A program made the translations under genes and the position numbers. A stretch of 64,000 nucleotides of DNA from Gari tellinella (taxonomy: Eukaryota > Mollusca > Bivalvia > Cardiida > Psammobiidae), in the NCBI GenBank assembly GCA_922989275.2, contig OV277856.1:81921038-81985037 (forward strand). The letters run 5' to 3'. How positions within the stretch are numbered: the first letter of the stretch is position 1; every line of letters begins with the position of its first letter. Under the pieces are notes generated by a model that saw nothing but the letters and a program-made list of their open reading frames with translations, was not told the DNA's origin and did no database searches. Below are positions 1 through 10,408 of this stretch, in pieces.

Positions 1-42
1 ACTTTTTGAGATAGTTTTAGTGAGTAGTTACAGCATAGGTTT

Positions 43-1159
43 TTAGCTCACCTGGCCATACTGCCAAGGTGAGCTTTTAGGATCGCTGGATGTCCGTCGT
101 CTGTCCGTCCGTCCACAATTGTTCGTTAACACTCTACCAGGTTCAAATCTAATTGGATCTTGATGAAACTTGGTCACAATGTTTGCCTCAATGAAATCTA
201 GGCGAAGTTCGAATGTGGGTCATGTCCGGTCAAAAACTAGGTCACTAGGTCAAATTATCTAAAAACCTTGTTAACACTCTAGAGGCTACAAATTTCATTG
301 GATCTTCATGAAACTTCATCAATATGATTGCCTCGATGAAATCTAGGCCAAGTTCGAATGTGGGTCATGTCCGGTCAAAAACTAAAAACTAGGTCACTAG
401 GTCAAATCTTCGAAAAACCTTGTTAGCACTCTAGAGACTACAAATTTCATTGGATCTTCATGAAACTTCATCAAAATGTTTGCCTCAATGAAATCTAGGT
501 CAAGATCGAATGTGGGTCATGTCCGGTCAAACACTAGGTCACTAGGTCAAATTATAGAAAAACCTTGTTAACACTCTAAAGGCTACAAATTTCATTTGAT
601 CTTCATGAAACTTCATCAATATGATTGCCTCAATGAAATCTAGGTCAAGTTCGAATGTGGGTCATGTCCGGTAAAAAACTAGGTCACTAGGTCAAATCTT
701 CGAAAAACCTTGTTAACACTCTAGAGACTACAAATTTCATTGGTTCTTCATGAAACTTCATCAAAATGTTTGCCTCAATAAAATCTAGGTCAAGGTCGAA
801 TGTGGGTCATGTCTGGTCAAAAACTAGGTCACTAGGTCAAATTATCGAAAAACCTTGTTAACACTCTAGAGGCTACACATTTCATTTGATCTTCATGAAA
901 CTTCATTAATATGATTGCCTCAATGAAATCTAGGCCAAGTTCGAATGTGGGTCATGTCCAGTCAAAAACTAGGTCACAAGGTCAAATCATCGAAAAACCT
1001 CGTTAACACTATAGAGACTACAAAATTCATTGAATCTTCATGAAACTTGAACAAAATGTTTGTCTCATTGAAATCGAGGTCAAGTTAGAATGAGGGTCAT
1101 GCCCGGTCAAAAACTAGGTCACACGGTGTACATGGTTACATGGTTACCAGGTGAGCTAA
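43..1159. repeat. Foldback element with internal 145-bp tandem repeats
   Basis: The ends are inverted: TTAGCTCACCTGG at the left and CCAGGTGAGCTAA at the right. Near the left end is the pyrimidine-rich GTCCGTCGTCTGTCCGTCC. The body is a tandem array whose repeated phrase AAAAACCTTGTTAACACTC starts at 261, 413, 558, 703, 848 and 993 (the 413 copy has TTAGC), giving a period of 145 bp after a first spacing of 152. Units alternate between two types. A short inverted extension (GGGCCATAGTGGCCC) follows at 1163-1177. It looks like a common mollusc repeat; no coding capacity seen. Confidence 0.85.
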
Positions 1160-1312
1160 TTTAGGGCCATAGTGGCCCTTGTTGTATATAGGAGAAAATG
1201 TTGAAATTGCTCATTTTCCAAGTCTTAACTTGTTTTTACACTTAATCATTTGTGCCTGTAAATTGCAATGAACTCTCCCTATGTACTTGTTGGAAGATTT
1301 CATTGTAGATAA

Positions 1313-1506
1313 ACAGTCCAAATACAATACTTCAAACTCGCTTAAATCAACCTTGCAAGTATATTGTAAGTTAAATTTCAAAAACTCGATGTCGCTTTAG
1401 TCAAACATACCCGTATTTCAAGTTGAAACTTGGCTGAGAACATTTTACTTTGAAACATGGGTATGTTACAAGTAAAGCGAGTTTGAAGTATCGCGTTTCA
1501 ACTGTA
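1313..1506. mobile_element. Family M MITE, degenerate copy
   Basis: The left end ACAGTCCAAATACAATACTTC and the right end, which reads GAAGTATCGCGTTTCAACTG into TA, are diverged inverted repeats. The internal CATACCCGTATTTCA / TGAAACATGGGTATG pair matches the hairpin of the other family M copies at 31679, 35618 and 60232. Confidence 0.7.
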
Positions 1507-1621
1507 TTAGGATGATGTAAAGATACTGCAATGTTTGTTAGTACAGTCAGGGCTCCAGATAAGAGTGAGTGAACTGCACAAATCCAACATTTTCTCACTT
1601 GTTTTAGCACTAAAACCTATG

Positions 1622-1676
1622 GTGTTACTACTCATTAGAATCGTCTCTTGGAGACGATTCTAATGAGTAGTGACAA
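1622..1676. repeat. Perfect short hairpin
   Basis: ACTACTCATTAGAATCGTCTC is followed by a 3-base TTG loop and its exact reverse complement. The outer bases (GTTACTACTC / GAGTAGTGACAAC) pair less well. It may be the centre of a small foldback element; ends not resolved. Confidence 0.7.
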
Positions 1677-1754
1677 CATAGGGTTTTAAGCAGAAATAAA
1701 GATTTTAGTTTCTGAAATACTCCCCTTATCTAGAGCACTGTACAGTTGAACATT

Positions 1755-1864
1755 TCCTCTGAAATTGTAAACAGTGCAGACCCTGATGAGATACCACCAA
1801 TTACAGTGTGTCATGAGGGTCTATGCTGTCTGATATTTTAATTTTTTCTGGCACTAATGAGTTA
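1755..1864. mobile_element. Family B-like MITE remnant
   Basis: AAACAGTGCAGACCCTGATGAGA and the later TGAGGGTCTATGCTGT form a decayed B-type hairpin, and the segment ends GAGTTAA at 1864. Only the core and right end are recognisable. Confidence 0.4.
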
Positions 1865-2385
1865 ATGCAAAGAAAGCATTTGATGTGATGGAGCTTGTTT
1901 TGATTTGTTGAGGATCATGTTGTCGTCATTTTGGAATTTATTTCTGAAAAAACGTGACATGTAAGTTATTTATTAGTTTTACTCTAGCATACAGATCTGA
2001 ATATTTGTACCTATAGAAACATGTTACATGTTTGAAAGTTTGGAATTTATTTTGATAACTTTTTTTTTTCCTTCATCAAGTCCATGACATTCTTGCCATA
2101 GGCAGTTTTTATGTAACAGTTAGGATGAACAATCATAGATTTTGCTCAGGGTCTACATTGCTTTGTCAGCACTCTTTTTGCCCATTGCTCCTGTTAGCAA
2201 TCGGCTGTCTTGTCAGGCTTTTCATTGTTTGTAGTGTCAAAGAGTGTGGTTCATTTGTATGTAGATCATACACAAAATCAAACCCTCCTTGGCTGATAAA
2301 CAGTTTAAGGGAGCATTCTGCAGTGTTTTAGTTACAATTCTAAATAAGTTGAACTTGATTTTTTTTAAACGGATGACAGTTTAAT
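1865..2385. other. Unexplained AT-rich DNA
   Basis: I see no exon, RNA gene or element with two recognisable ends here. A 68-residue open frame at 2125-2331 shows no family resemblance. Confidence 0.4.
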
Positions 2386-2506
2386 GCAGGACAATGGTGT
2401 TGCAGAAATCTTGTCTATGAACTTCCTGCAGGACAATGGTGTTGCAGAAATCTTGTCTATGAACTTCCTGCAGGACAATGGTGTTGCAGAAATCTTGTCT
2501 AGGAGC
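2386..2506. repeat. 42-bp tandem repeat, nearly three units
   Basis: Units start at 2386, 2428 and 2470, exactly 42 bp apart. Each begins GCAGGACAATGGTGTTGCAG. The first two are identical and the third diverges after about 35 bp. Because 42 is a multiple of three, the + frame stays open and reads a repeated 14-residue unit (QDNGVAEILSMNFL), but nothing else points to coding. Confidence 0.9.
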
Positions 2507-3435
2507 GTTCTGTGTTACTGTTGTCCTGCATTAACCCCTTCCTCCAGTCTCTGCAAAACACCTCTATCTTACTGTGTTTAAGGAAATACTGCTTATATAA
2601 AAATGAAGTAAAGCAGAAAGTTCCTTTTCTTTACTTTATCTTGGCATAAGCTGTCACCTATTTTCAGCACTGTAATCAAATTTTGTGCACTTTTCAAGTT
2701 TGTAGAGATGTAGGTAAAGCTGCTCTAAAGGGCTTCTGTGGAAGAAATGGTTAAGCAGTTATCTGGAATTAGAGTTCTCTGTTGGTCTGATTATAGTGGG
2801 TTCAACCTTTGGTGCACAAGTAGTAGTAGACATTTTGGATCTGAAAATGAAAAGCCATTTATACATATAATAATCTTTTCGGAGTAAGTATATTTTACAA
2901 CTTCAAAACATGTTGTAATTCAAATGGCATTTATTGAGTTTCTTATTAATATGATCTGAGATATTTGATTTTTTTTTCATGAAATACTGGATATTTATTA
3001 TACATGTATATAAATATGTCTTAACTTCAAACTACCATCTGCTATAATATTGGAATTATTTCTTATGACATGGACTGTATAAATTTGAACTATATTCTTT
3101 AAGTGGAGGAAAAATTAAAGCATAAAAACGTTTCTAATTAGTAATAGGTTAAAGTTCTTATTATCTACATGTTTATTTGTTAAAAATGAAAACCATAATT
3201 TACCTTTTACATATTGCAGATATACCTTCCTATTAACATGTCATTTCTTTATCATTAGAATCTCAAAACTTCCCCTAAAGTTTAACAGTTTGTCCTTTCT
3301 TTCATTAAAAAAGATCTGCTATATTTATTGACATTATTTTAATGTTTTTAAGTCTGATACGGCATCTAGTCAGCTGGATAATCAAAATAAAATAGTCAGC
3401 GTTGTAGAGCTCCAAATAAGGTGGAAATTTCAAAA
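2507..3435. other. Unexplained AT-rich DNA
   Basis: No coding, RNA or repeat signal that I can support. The sequence around 2726-2830 has the wording of decayed family A/B ends, but both termini are missing. Confidence 0.35.
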
Positions 3436-3787
3436 TACAGTGCTCCCTCCCTACGACAACCCTTACAACAACGACTCCCTCATAACAATGATTTCCGCTG
3501 TTCCACATACAAGACAATTATATCTAACGCTTCCATTGCAGCAATATGGTCTACTTAAAATTGTTGTCTACTGTTTTTAACTTATTGGACTTTTTGAAAG
3601 AAGAAGAAACAAAATTAAGAGAGACAAACAGTTTGAATCCAGATCAGATGCCACATTACGCAGCATCTGATATTGATTCAAGCTGTTTGCAAATGTAAGT
3701 CAAATTCCCTCCCTATAATGACATTCTGAACAACGCGTACAATCCTTGTTTCCAATTGGGTGTCGCTGTAGAGAGGGAGTACTGTAT
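3436..3787. mobile_element. TA-flanked MITE carrying a family D hairpin
   Basis: The ends are inverted: TACAGTGCTCCCTCCCTACG at 3436 and CTGTAGAGAGGGAGTACTGTA at the right. The middle (about 3637-3698) is a family D hairpin: CAAACAGTTTGAATCCAGAT, then ATGCC...GCAGCATCTG, then ATTCAAGCTGTTTGC. The termini are unlike the TTAA-flanked family D elements. Decayed relatives lie near 20690-20905 and 57733-57920. Confidence 0.75.
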
Positions 3788-3839
3788 CAACTTCCTTATT
3801 TCTCAGCCTCACCCTTTAAGTGACTACTCACTAGAATCA

Positions 3840-4040
3840 TATCCAAGCGACGTACGACAAAAAAAGGTTGTAAGTTAAAACTTCAAAATGCATCTAATTG
3901 CTGATTTCTCCATCTAATCCTGTCTTGTGACATCTCTTTGGAAGATGATTCCAGAGATATGTCACACGACAGGATTAGATGGAGAAATAAATAATTAAAT
4001 CTGATTAACAACAATATATGTCGTATGACGTTGGATAAGA
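3840..4040. mobile_element. Family G MITE
   Basis: GCGACGTACGACAAAAAAAGG at the left and ATGTCGTATGACGTTGG at the right match the subterminal parts of the better copies at 26199, 42326 and 51595. The centre has the family phrase TCCATCTAATCCTGTCTTG and its inverse CAGGATTAGATGGAG, forming a hairpin. Confidence 0.65.
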
Positions 4041-4070
4041 GGGCCCCCAGGGCTCTTACCTGCATTTACC

Positions 4071-4405
4071 GGCGGTAGTGGCCCAATGGTTACACCATTG
4101 GACTACGGTACCAGGGGTCGTGAGTTCGATCCCCCGCCGGACCAGCGGTCTGACTAGGGGATTTTTTCTAAATCCCCGATGATGTACAGGAATGTCCTTG
4201 AGCAAGACATGTACCGCGAATTGCTCCTCTCCACCCAGGGGTTAAAATGGGTACCTGTGAAGGGTCTGAGTCGGTACTGCGGCTGCATTTGACTGCGCCA
4301 TATGTTAGCAGTGCTCATAGGCAAGATGGCTCAATGATCAGGGGAGTATATGTACAGTCGGCTGAGCGGTCATTCGGACTGAAAGTAGACTTTAACTTGG
4401 TATAT
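4071..4405 (+). mobile_element. tRNA-derived SINE, V-SINE type
   Basis: The head is tRNA-like, with a box A-like TGGCCCAATGG and box B GAGTTCGATCCC, and first and last bases that pair (GGCGG / CCGCC). The body has the phrase pattern I associate with the V-SINE central domain: TCCTTGAGCAAGACATG, TTGCTCCTCTCCACCCAGG, then ATGGGTACCTGTGAAGG. Superfamily assignment is from memory. The 3' end near 4405 is approximate, and no target duplication was identified. Confidence 0.75.
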
Positions 4406-4692
4406 TACTTTTATTTCATCCATGCAAATTATTTAAAAGTTTTTCTGTTAACATGAACTGTGATGCTTCTATCTTAAGGCATTATATGATTTGATGAGTT
4501 ATATGCTTGTGAGAGGCCCTGTAAGAGACATTAGATTTATATGAGTATCATGGTACATAATTTTTGATATCAAGTAATTTTCAGATATGAAGAAGACAGC
4601 ATTTTTTACAGTTTGTTTTGCTTGTAAAGGGTTATTGTGTTTTTCTCATGATGTGAATCATTTGTCTTTGTACAGCCACAGTAGTTATTGTA

Positions 4693-5082
4693 TACAGTAG
4701 AACTTCTCTATTACAACCACTAAATTGTATTAACCCTCCCTCATAAATAGGCCTATTTACGCCTTAAATTTATACCTCCACTGAAGAAAATACTTCCACT
4801 TTGTAAAGTCATGAATATGAAGCAGAAGAAATATTTTCTTTAACCTAGTAAATAAAAGCTTAAAGCGGGTTGAAAGTAGAGCAGAATGCGCCTAAAGGTG
4901 CATTCTGCTTTACTTCCAACCTGTTTTAAGTGGCCACCTATATTCAATACTAGAAACCGGCTATGGGGCAATGAGTTAAAAGGATTTTTTGGTTCTCCTT
5001 TCACTTTGCTTTAAACTGTCACCTTTCTTTTATACAACCAATGCACCTTCTATTTGGTGGTTGTAATAGAGGTTTTACTGTA
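4693..5082. mobile_element. Family J (TA) MITE interrupted by a family A MITE
   Basis: The ends TACAGTAGAACTTCTCTATT and AATAGAGGTTTTACTGTA are inverted repeats next to TA. The interior from about 4731 is a complete family A element, so this is a nest of two element types. Confidence 0.8.
4731..4981 (-). mobile_element. Family A MITE nested in family J
   Basis: A reverse-oriented family A copy runs from TTAACCCTCC to CTATGGGGCAATGAGTTAA. Its hairpin GTAGAGCAGAATGCGCC / GGTGCATTCTGCTTTAC is nearly intact. Confidence 0.8.
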
Positions 5083-5244
5083 TTATGTAATATACATGTG
5101 TATGCTGAATATAGTCAGCACGGGCCACTGCCGTTACTTCCTGCTTTCATCTTTACACCCGCTAAAGTAAAGAATTGTATAGTGTTAACATTTCAATTCT
5201 TCATTTGGCTGAGATTATAAAAATTCACCATGAGTGTTGATGTA

Positions 5245-5570
5245 GAATAGGTCCCGAGGGGAAGAAATTTCTATCCTACTGTTTCCTACATCAACAAAAT
5301 GAATGTTGGATTTTTTTTCTCCCATTGAAATCATTAAAACATGATACAAATAAAGAAAAAAATGCAGTTTGTGTGCACTTTTTTCTGTCAAAACATGACA
5401 TTGTCTATAGTAACGTCATCAGAAATGACATCATTTAGTTACCCGCGTCTTGCAGCGTTTGTGGTTAAGGTGGGCAAACAATAAGAGACGTCACGTGGTA
5501 TGGAAGATAGAGTGATTCCCCATGGGGCAAATCCCTATCCCACATAGGTGAAAACAGGAGAAAAGCTTGT
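5245..5570. repeat. Dispersed repeat shared with 40867-41180
   Basis: About 300 bp is homologous to 40867-41180. Both contain CATTAAAACATGATA, TTAGTTACCCGCGTC, CAGCG(T/C)TTGTGGTTAAG and GTCACGTGGTATGGAAGAT. The second copy lies inside a larger element with GGGGCGTTCATTTAA ends; these outer ends are not seen here. Confidence 0.75.
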
Positions 5571-5589
5571 CTCAAATATCGAATCGTGA

Positions 5590-5985
5590 CAGATCCCCCC
5601 ACAATATAATTGGGGCATATTGTTTGTAATATGTCTGTCTGTTCACAACTTTAACTTTGGCCAAAATTTTGCAATTGTATATGAAAGAGACTTCATATTG
5701 ACACATGTACTTTAATCAAGAAGCCCTTGAGGTCAGTACAAAATATTCCATGTATGGTCAAGGTCATTTAGAGGTCAAATAGGCTGAATTTAATCTTGGC
5801 CATATTTTTAGAACTACATATGATGGAGATTTCATATTAGGCATGTATACTCGACTCAAGAAGTTCATTGAGCTCAGTGCAAGTTGGTTCATATCTGGTG
5901 AAGGTCAATGTCATTTAGGGGTCATGGTCACATATGGGGCACAGTGTTTCACAAACACATCTTGTTGGAAATGCTTCATATACTC
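5590..5985. repeat. Two-unit diverged tandem repeat
   Basis: Two units of about 135 bp share CTT(G)GCCA, ATATGA, GAGA/GATTTCATATT, CAAGAAG, GAG(G/C)TCAGT and GTCAA(T)GTCATTTAG(A/G)GGTCA. The array ends CACAAACACATCTTGTT, which I recall from widespread mollusc repeats. No coding signal. Confidence 0.65.
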
Positions 5986-6435
5986 AGTTATTTGTGTAGT
6001 ATTGGTCTGCATCAGACTAGTCTAAAAGTTTTGCCATGGTAAATAAAGCTGTACTTCATAAAGAAATTATTTTTGATAAATGTTGTGTCTACACGCATAT
6101 CCAAGCCAATATTGAGCATTTATTTTAAGACAGTGGCTGTGGAATACAGGACAAATGCAGTAGTTGTCATTGTAGATCTCTATGTTCCTTCAATAAAGAG
6201 TTACTTGACTATTAAAAGAGGAATTTCTTGTCTAGTCTTTTGTCAATAGTAGGGATCTTTTGCCTTTTCATTGTTTCAGTTTTCAGTTATACTTTTAATA
6301 CCTATAACACTATGTACTATAATCAGAACATATAGATTTTTATTTCTCACTTATTTATTTTCATAATTAGATGTAAGCATAAAGGTATAATCTGAATGTT
6401 TGATCGATGCATTAGGATTAAGTTCAGTCAGGTAT
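5986..6435. other. Unexplained AT-rich DNA
   Basis: No feature that I can support. Confidence 0.35.
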
Positions 6436-6664
6436 TTAACGCATTTCCCCATAGACTATTTCTAGTTTTGAAGACATGTGATTACTTAAAACAGGTTGAA
6501 AGTAAAGCAGAAAGGCCTTAAGGTGCATTTTGCTTTACTTTCAACCTGCTTTAAGCTATTATCTGCTAGAATATATTAAATATTTCTTTTGATACATATT
6601 TATGTCTGTATGAAATTGAACTATTTTAATCAGTGGAGGACTAAATTATGGGGTAATGAGTTAA
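6436..6664 (+). mobile_element. Family A MITE
   Basis: It runs from TTAACGCATTTCCCCATAG to GGGGTAATGAGTTAA, with the hairpin GTAAAGCAGAAAGGCCTTAA / CATTTTGCTTTACTTTCAAC and the family phrase TCAGTGGAGGA near the right end. Confidence 0.85.
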
Positions 6665-6938
6665 CATGAATGCTACAATCAAGGTATTTATGTTTTTGCA
6701 GTTCCTTTTCAACAGTCATAGTGCATCATGCAGAACACTATAAAATTATGTTTTTAAGATTTTTTAGTTTTTTTCCTAGAGGTCCATTTTTTGCAGGGAT
6801 AATCATATAAGAGAGGCTATCTCAGGTAGGCCAAACTTTTTGTATGTGTAAAATGCCTTATTGTGATTTACTTTGCTGATATTAGAATATTTTAAATGAA
6901 TAGCATAATACACATGTGATAAATTGCATTTTAACCCA

Positions 6939-7189
6939 TTAACCCTTTGAACCCTAGTCCCGCATATAGGCATGCTTTTCAAACACTGTACATGTGAATA
7001 GTACACATGTCCTATGCAAACAGTGAAGACCCAGATCAGAGGGCTCCGAAAGGAGCCCTCTGATCAGGGTCTTCACTGTTTGTCATAATTCCAAAAATTG
7101 ACAAAAACAACCCTTAAAAGTCAGAAATGGACTAGACAAAAATGGAAACTGGAATTGTCCATTTAAAGTTTCAGGGAGGAAAGAGTTAA
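6939..7189 (+). mobile_element. Family B MITE
   Basis: TTAA borders both ends (TTAACCCTTTGAACC and GGAAAGAGTTAA). The central hairpin at 7017-7082 has arms of about 31 bp with a GAAA loop and one A-A mismatch. It is about 95% identical by eye to the copy at 8536-8786, so recent. Confidence 0.9.
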
Positions 7190-7330
7190 CCTTATGATGA
7201 GAATAGGCATTACAAAGTATCCTCAATGAGTATGCTTTGCATATGCAAACAGTGTAGACCCAGATTAGAGGGCTCATAAATGAGCCTGTTGGTCAGTGTC
7301 TGCGCTGTTTGTATATTTGCTGTATATTGT
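7190..7330. mobile_element. Partial family B MITE
   Basis: CAAACAGTGTAGACCCAGAT, GAGGGCTCATAAATGAGCC and CAGTGTCTGCGCTGTTTG form a decayed family B hairpin directly after the previous copy, apparently sharing its TTAA. The right end was not found. Confidence 0.55.
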
Positions 7331-7437
7331 TAAAAACTCAACCCTATATAGACTATATATTAGCTAGAGTTAATTGGAAACTAGAGTTTGAAGTTTCCAG
7401 GATCAGTTCATAACAGCTTGTACAGTTAAAGATATAT

Positions 7438-7590
7438 AGGATCTGTCATGAGTCCATGTTTAAGACAAGCTGATCTGAAACGAGTCTAGAATTGAAATGT
7501 TATGAAGCGAGCCTTGGCTAGCTTAATAACCTTTCTATTCTAGATGAGTTTGAGATCAGTTGTCTTAAACATGGACGAGTGACAGATTCT
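7438..7590. repeat. Foldback with arms of about 65 bp
   Basis: The left arm (AGGATCTGTCATGAGTCCAT..., then GTTTAAGACAAGCTGATCTG) pairs with the right arm (GATCAGTTGTCTTAAACATG, then GACGAGTGACAGATTCT). The whole segment is almost all arm. Target duplication not identified. Confidence 0.75.
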
Positions 7591-7784
7591 TTTTCTCACA
7601 TTACCAACGATTTAAGCTATTTTTAAAGCAATATGCATTTTTTTGGAACCCCAGTGACGTCAAAACGCCATTATAAATAGTGACAATATAGTGATGTCAT
7701 CAAAGTGATCTTACACATGGTGGAGATAAGGATATTCGTCATCGTTGTTCGCTATAGAAAACAGGGATAGTTGTGTGAGAAGTC

Positions 7785-8022
7785 TTAGTCCATTACCCCA
7801 TAGGCTGTTTGTAGTTTGGAAGACAGGTGACCACTTAACACAGGTTGAAAGTAAAGAAGTAAATGCCTTAAGGCACATTCTGCTTTACTTTCAGCTTGCT
7901 TTAAGCTACCATCTGCTAGGATATAGAAAATGTTTCTTATGGAGCATGTTCATGGCTGTACAAATTGGAATATTGTCTTCAGTGTAGGAAAAAATCAAAG
8001 GTGTTAAAAGGCATATTTATGG
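7785..8022 (+). mobile_element. Family A MITE, right end cut by another insertion
   Basis: It starts near TTAGTCCATTACCCCATAGG and carries the A hairpin. It reads through AGGCATATTTATGGG, just short of the usual GGGGTAATGGGTTAA end, where the element at 8026-8455 begins. Confidence 0.75.
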
Positions 8023-8025
8023 GAT

Positions 8026-8455
8026 ATTGGTCGTATTCGAATCATGGAGTTTGTTGTCAACGAAAAGTGGGCGGAGCAAATGCGCGAAGATTTACTGATG
8101 TCAACGATTTTGGCCCGACTCGAATAGAAATTGTGGTCAACGAAACATTGTACTTCCAGGCTAATGGAAATGAATAAACACCGGTTAAAAAGATTCGCAA
8201 CTCCCCCAATTTTTATATAAGCATATAATGACATGCAATCTGGATCCATTCGATTAATTGAGAGGGTCTTTGTGTTTGTTTTATCTTGTGACACAAATCA
8301 TGTGGTATAAACGTGGTCTCGTGACTAAATCAACGCTCGATTTTAGGGTTTGACAACATTTTGTCAACGGAAAACATCAAGTGGTGATTCGAATAGAACT
8401 TGTTGACAACTATTCCAACTAACGCGATAGTTGTCCTGATTCGAATACGACCAAT
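8026..8455. mobile_element. 430-bp element with 19-bp inverted ends and GGAT duplication
   Basis: The left end is ATTGGTCGTATTCGAATCA. The right end is its reverse complement apart from the last few bases. GGAT flanks both sides (8022-8025 and 8456-8459), consistent with a 4-bp target duplication. The sub-terminal motif CGAATAGAA and GTTGTCAACGAAA-like phrases recur inside. No protein frame seen. I do not recognise the superfamily. Confidence 0.75.
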
Positions 8456-8535
8456 GGATCAAGTGACCATTTATTGAATAAATGTATCAGTCTCTTGGGC
8501 AGTTCACAGCTTAATGCTATAATCTTCCATCTGTA

Positions 8536-8786
8536 TTAACCCTTTGAACCGTAGTCCCACCTATTGGCGGCCTTTTCAAACAGTGTACATGTGAATAGTA
8601 CACTTGTCCAGTGCAAACAGTGAAGACCCAGATCAGAGGGCTCCGAAAGGAGCCCTCTGATCAGGGTCTTCACTGTTTGTCATAATGCCAAACATTGACA
8701 AAGACAACCCTTAAAAGTCAGAAATGGACTAGACTAAAATGGAAACTGGAATTGTCCATTTAAAGTTTCAGGGAGGAAAGAGTTAA
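8536..8786 (+). mobile_element. Family B MITE
   Basis: Close copy of 6939-7189, bounded by TTAA at 8536-8539 and 8783-8786, with the same long central hairpin. Confidence 0.9.
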
Positions 8787-8961
8787 TGACTGTCCATGGG
8801 TCTGCAATAGGGTGGCTATTTAGTACAAGTTTTGTAATGTTAAGGAAAACTGTATACTGTTCCCATGAAGACCACTCGAGGAATGGAACTCGTGTATGGT
8901 TTGTTTATGGTGTTTATAGAATGTGGGGGCTTGAAGTAGGATGAAAGTTACAGAGAAAGCT

Positions 8962-9194
8962 CCTTTACCTGTTGCCCCATAGCCTGTTTCTAGTTTTGAA
9001 GACTGGTGACCATTTAAAACAGAGTGCACATTCTGTTTTGCTTTCAACCTGCTTTAAACTACCATCTTCTTGTACATATATATACAAAATAGATCTTATG
9101 GTGCATATTCATGACTGTATAAAGTGGAGCTAGATCATTCAATAGAAGAATAAATAAAAGCTGTAAATAATGTGTAACTATGGCGTAATGAGTT
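8962..9194 (+). mobile_element. Family A MITE, partly deleted
   Basis: It starts CTGTTGCCCCATAGCCTG and ends GGCGTAATGAGTTAA. Part of the left hairpin arm is missing. It abuts the next copy and seems to share one TTAA with it. Confidence 0.75.
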
Positions 9195-9391
9195 AACCCT
9201 TTACCCTATAACAGATATCTAATTTTGAAGATATGTGACCTCTTAAAGCAGGTTGAAAGTAAAGCAGAACGCGCTTTAAGCAACCATGTGCTAGGATATA
9301 GAATATTTTTATGGAACATTTTCATGACTGTATAAATTGGAACTATTTTCATAATTGTGTTAAAAGGCGCTTCTATGGGGTAGAGGGTTAA
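9193..9391 (+). mobile_element. Family A MITE, hairpin arm deleted
   Basis: TTAA ends at 9193 and 9388. Only the left hairpin arm (GGTTGAAAGTAAAGCAGAAC) is present; the sequence then jumps to the right flank of the hairpin. Confidence 0.8.
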
Positions 9392-9414
9392 GATTTGTTA
9401 CCTGACTTTACCTG

Positions 9415-9666
9415 TTAACCCATTACCCCATTAATATACCTTTTTACACCTTTAATTTATCCTCTACTGAAGAAAATAGTTCTAATTTTTACTGTTACAA
9501 ATAAGATTCATAAGAAATATTTACTATATTCTAGCAGATAAAAGCTTAAAGCAGGCTGAACGTAAAGCAGAATGCGTCTTTAAGGCGCAGTCTGCTTTAC
9601 TTTCAACCTGCTTTATGTGGTCACCTATCTTTAAAACTAGAAACAGGCTATGGGGTAATGGGTTAA
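9415..9666 (-). mobile_element. Family A MITE
   Basis: Reverse orientation, TTAACCCATTACCCCATTAA to GGCTATGGGGTAATGGGTTAA, with a full hairpin. Confidence 0.85.
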
Positions 9667-10180
9667 TGTCTTTATGTCATAGTGGAGGATGTGTACTGGA
9701 TGTAACTTATTTTCATATTGTTGTTAATGAAAGTTTTATTGAATTTACATTTTGACCACCAATTATATAACATGATGTTTGCTGATTTTCTAAAACTCAT
9801 AACTTCCTCTGAACTGTTTAAGAAATGTGGATGGAACAGGTTAATTTACTGAGTGTTTATAAGCACATGATCTGCAGTAAAATTGTGGCAGCGTCATTGA
9901 AGGGACTTTAAGCTCTCATCAGATTATTTGACAGATCAAGATCTTTTACAGAATGTTTGAATCTCTATTATTCTTTCCTATAATTAATTATTCCAGGCAT
10001 TATTTTGTACTTTGGTCTCAATTTTTTAAAGGAGTTGAGAGTTGAAATCATCATTTTAGAATCATGGGTTCGTTTATCTATAAAAACTTGGTGTAAATTC
10101 ATATCAGTCTTCCTGGCTATTATAGCAGGAGTTGATTAGATACCAGTTGGTTTACAGTTTACATATATGTCAGAAACCTT
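9667..10180. other. Unexplained DNA
   Basis: No exon, RNA or clear repeat signal. Confidence 0.35.
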
Positions 10181-10408
10181 AATTGACAATATGTTGGGTG
10201 AACAGATCTTACTTGCAAAGAGTTTGGATCCAGATCAGATGGTACATAATGCAGCATCTGATCAGGAACCAAACCGTTTAACACTTATTCAATATTTCTT
10301 TAGCCAATATACCTAAATTTTCAAATTGAGAAATTAAAGCAGACTACAATTGTTTAAAACAGATGACGTCATGGAAAACAGATGACGTCATGGCAGTGTA
10401 GGGGTTAA
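10181..10408. mobile_element. Family D MITE
   Basis: It lies between TTAATTGACAA and GGGGTTAA. The hairpin has GTTTGGATCCAGATCAGATG and GCAGCATCTGATCAGGAACC followed by AAACCGTTTAA. A short duplication (AAACAGATGACGTCATGG, twice) lies at about 10360-10395. Confidence 0.65.
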
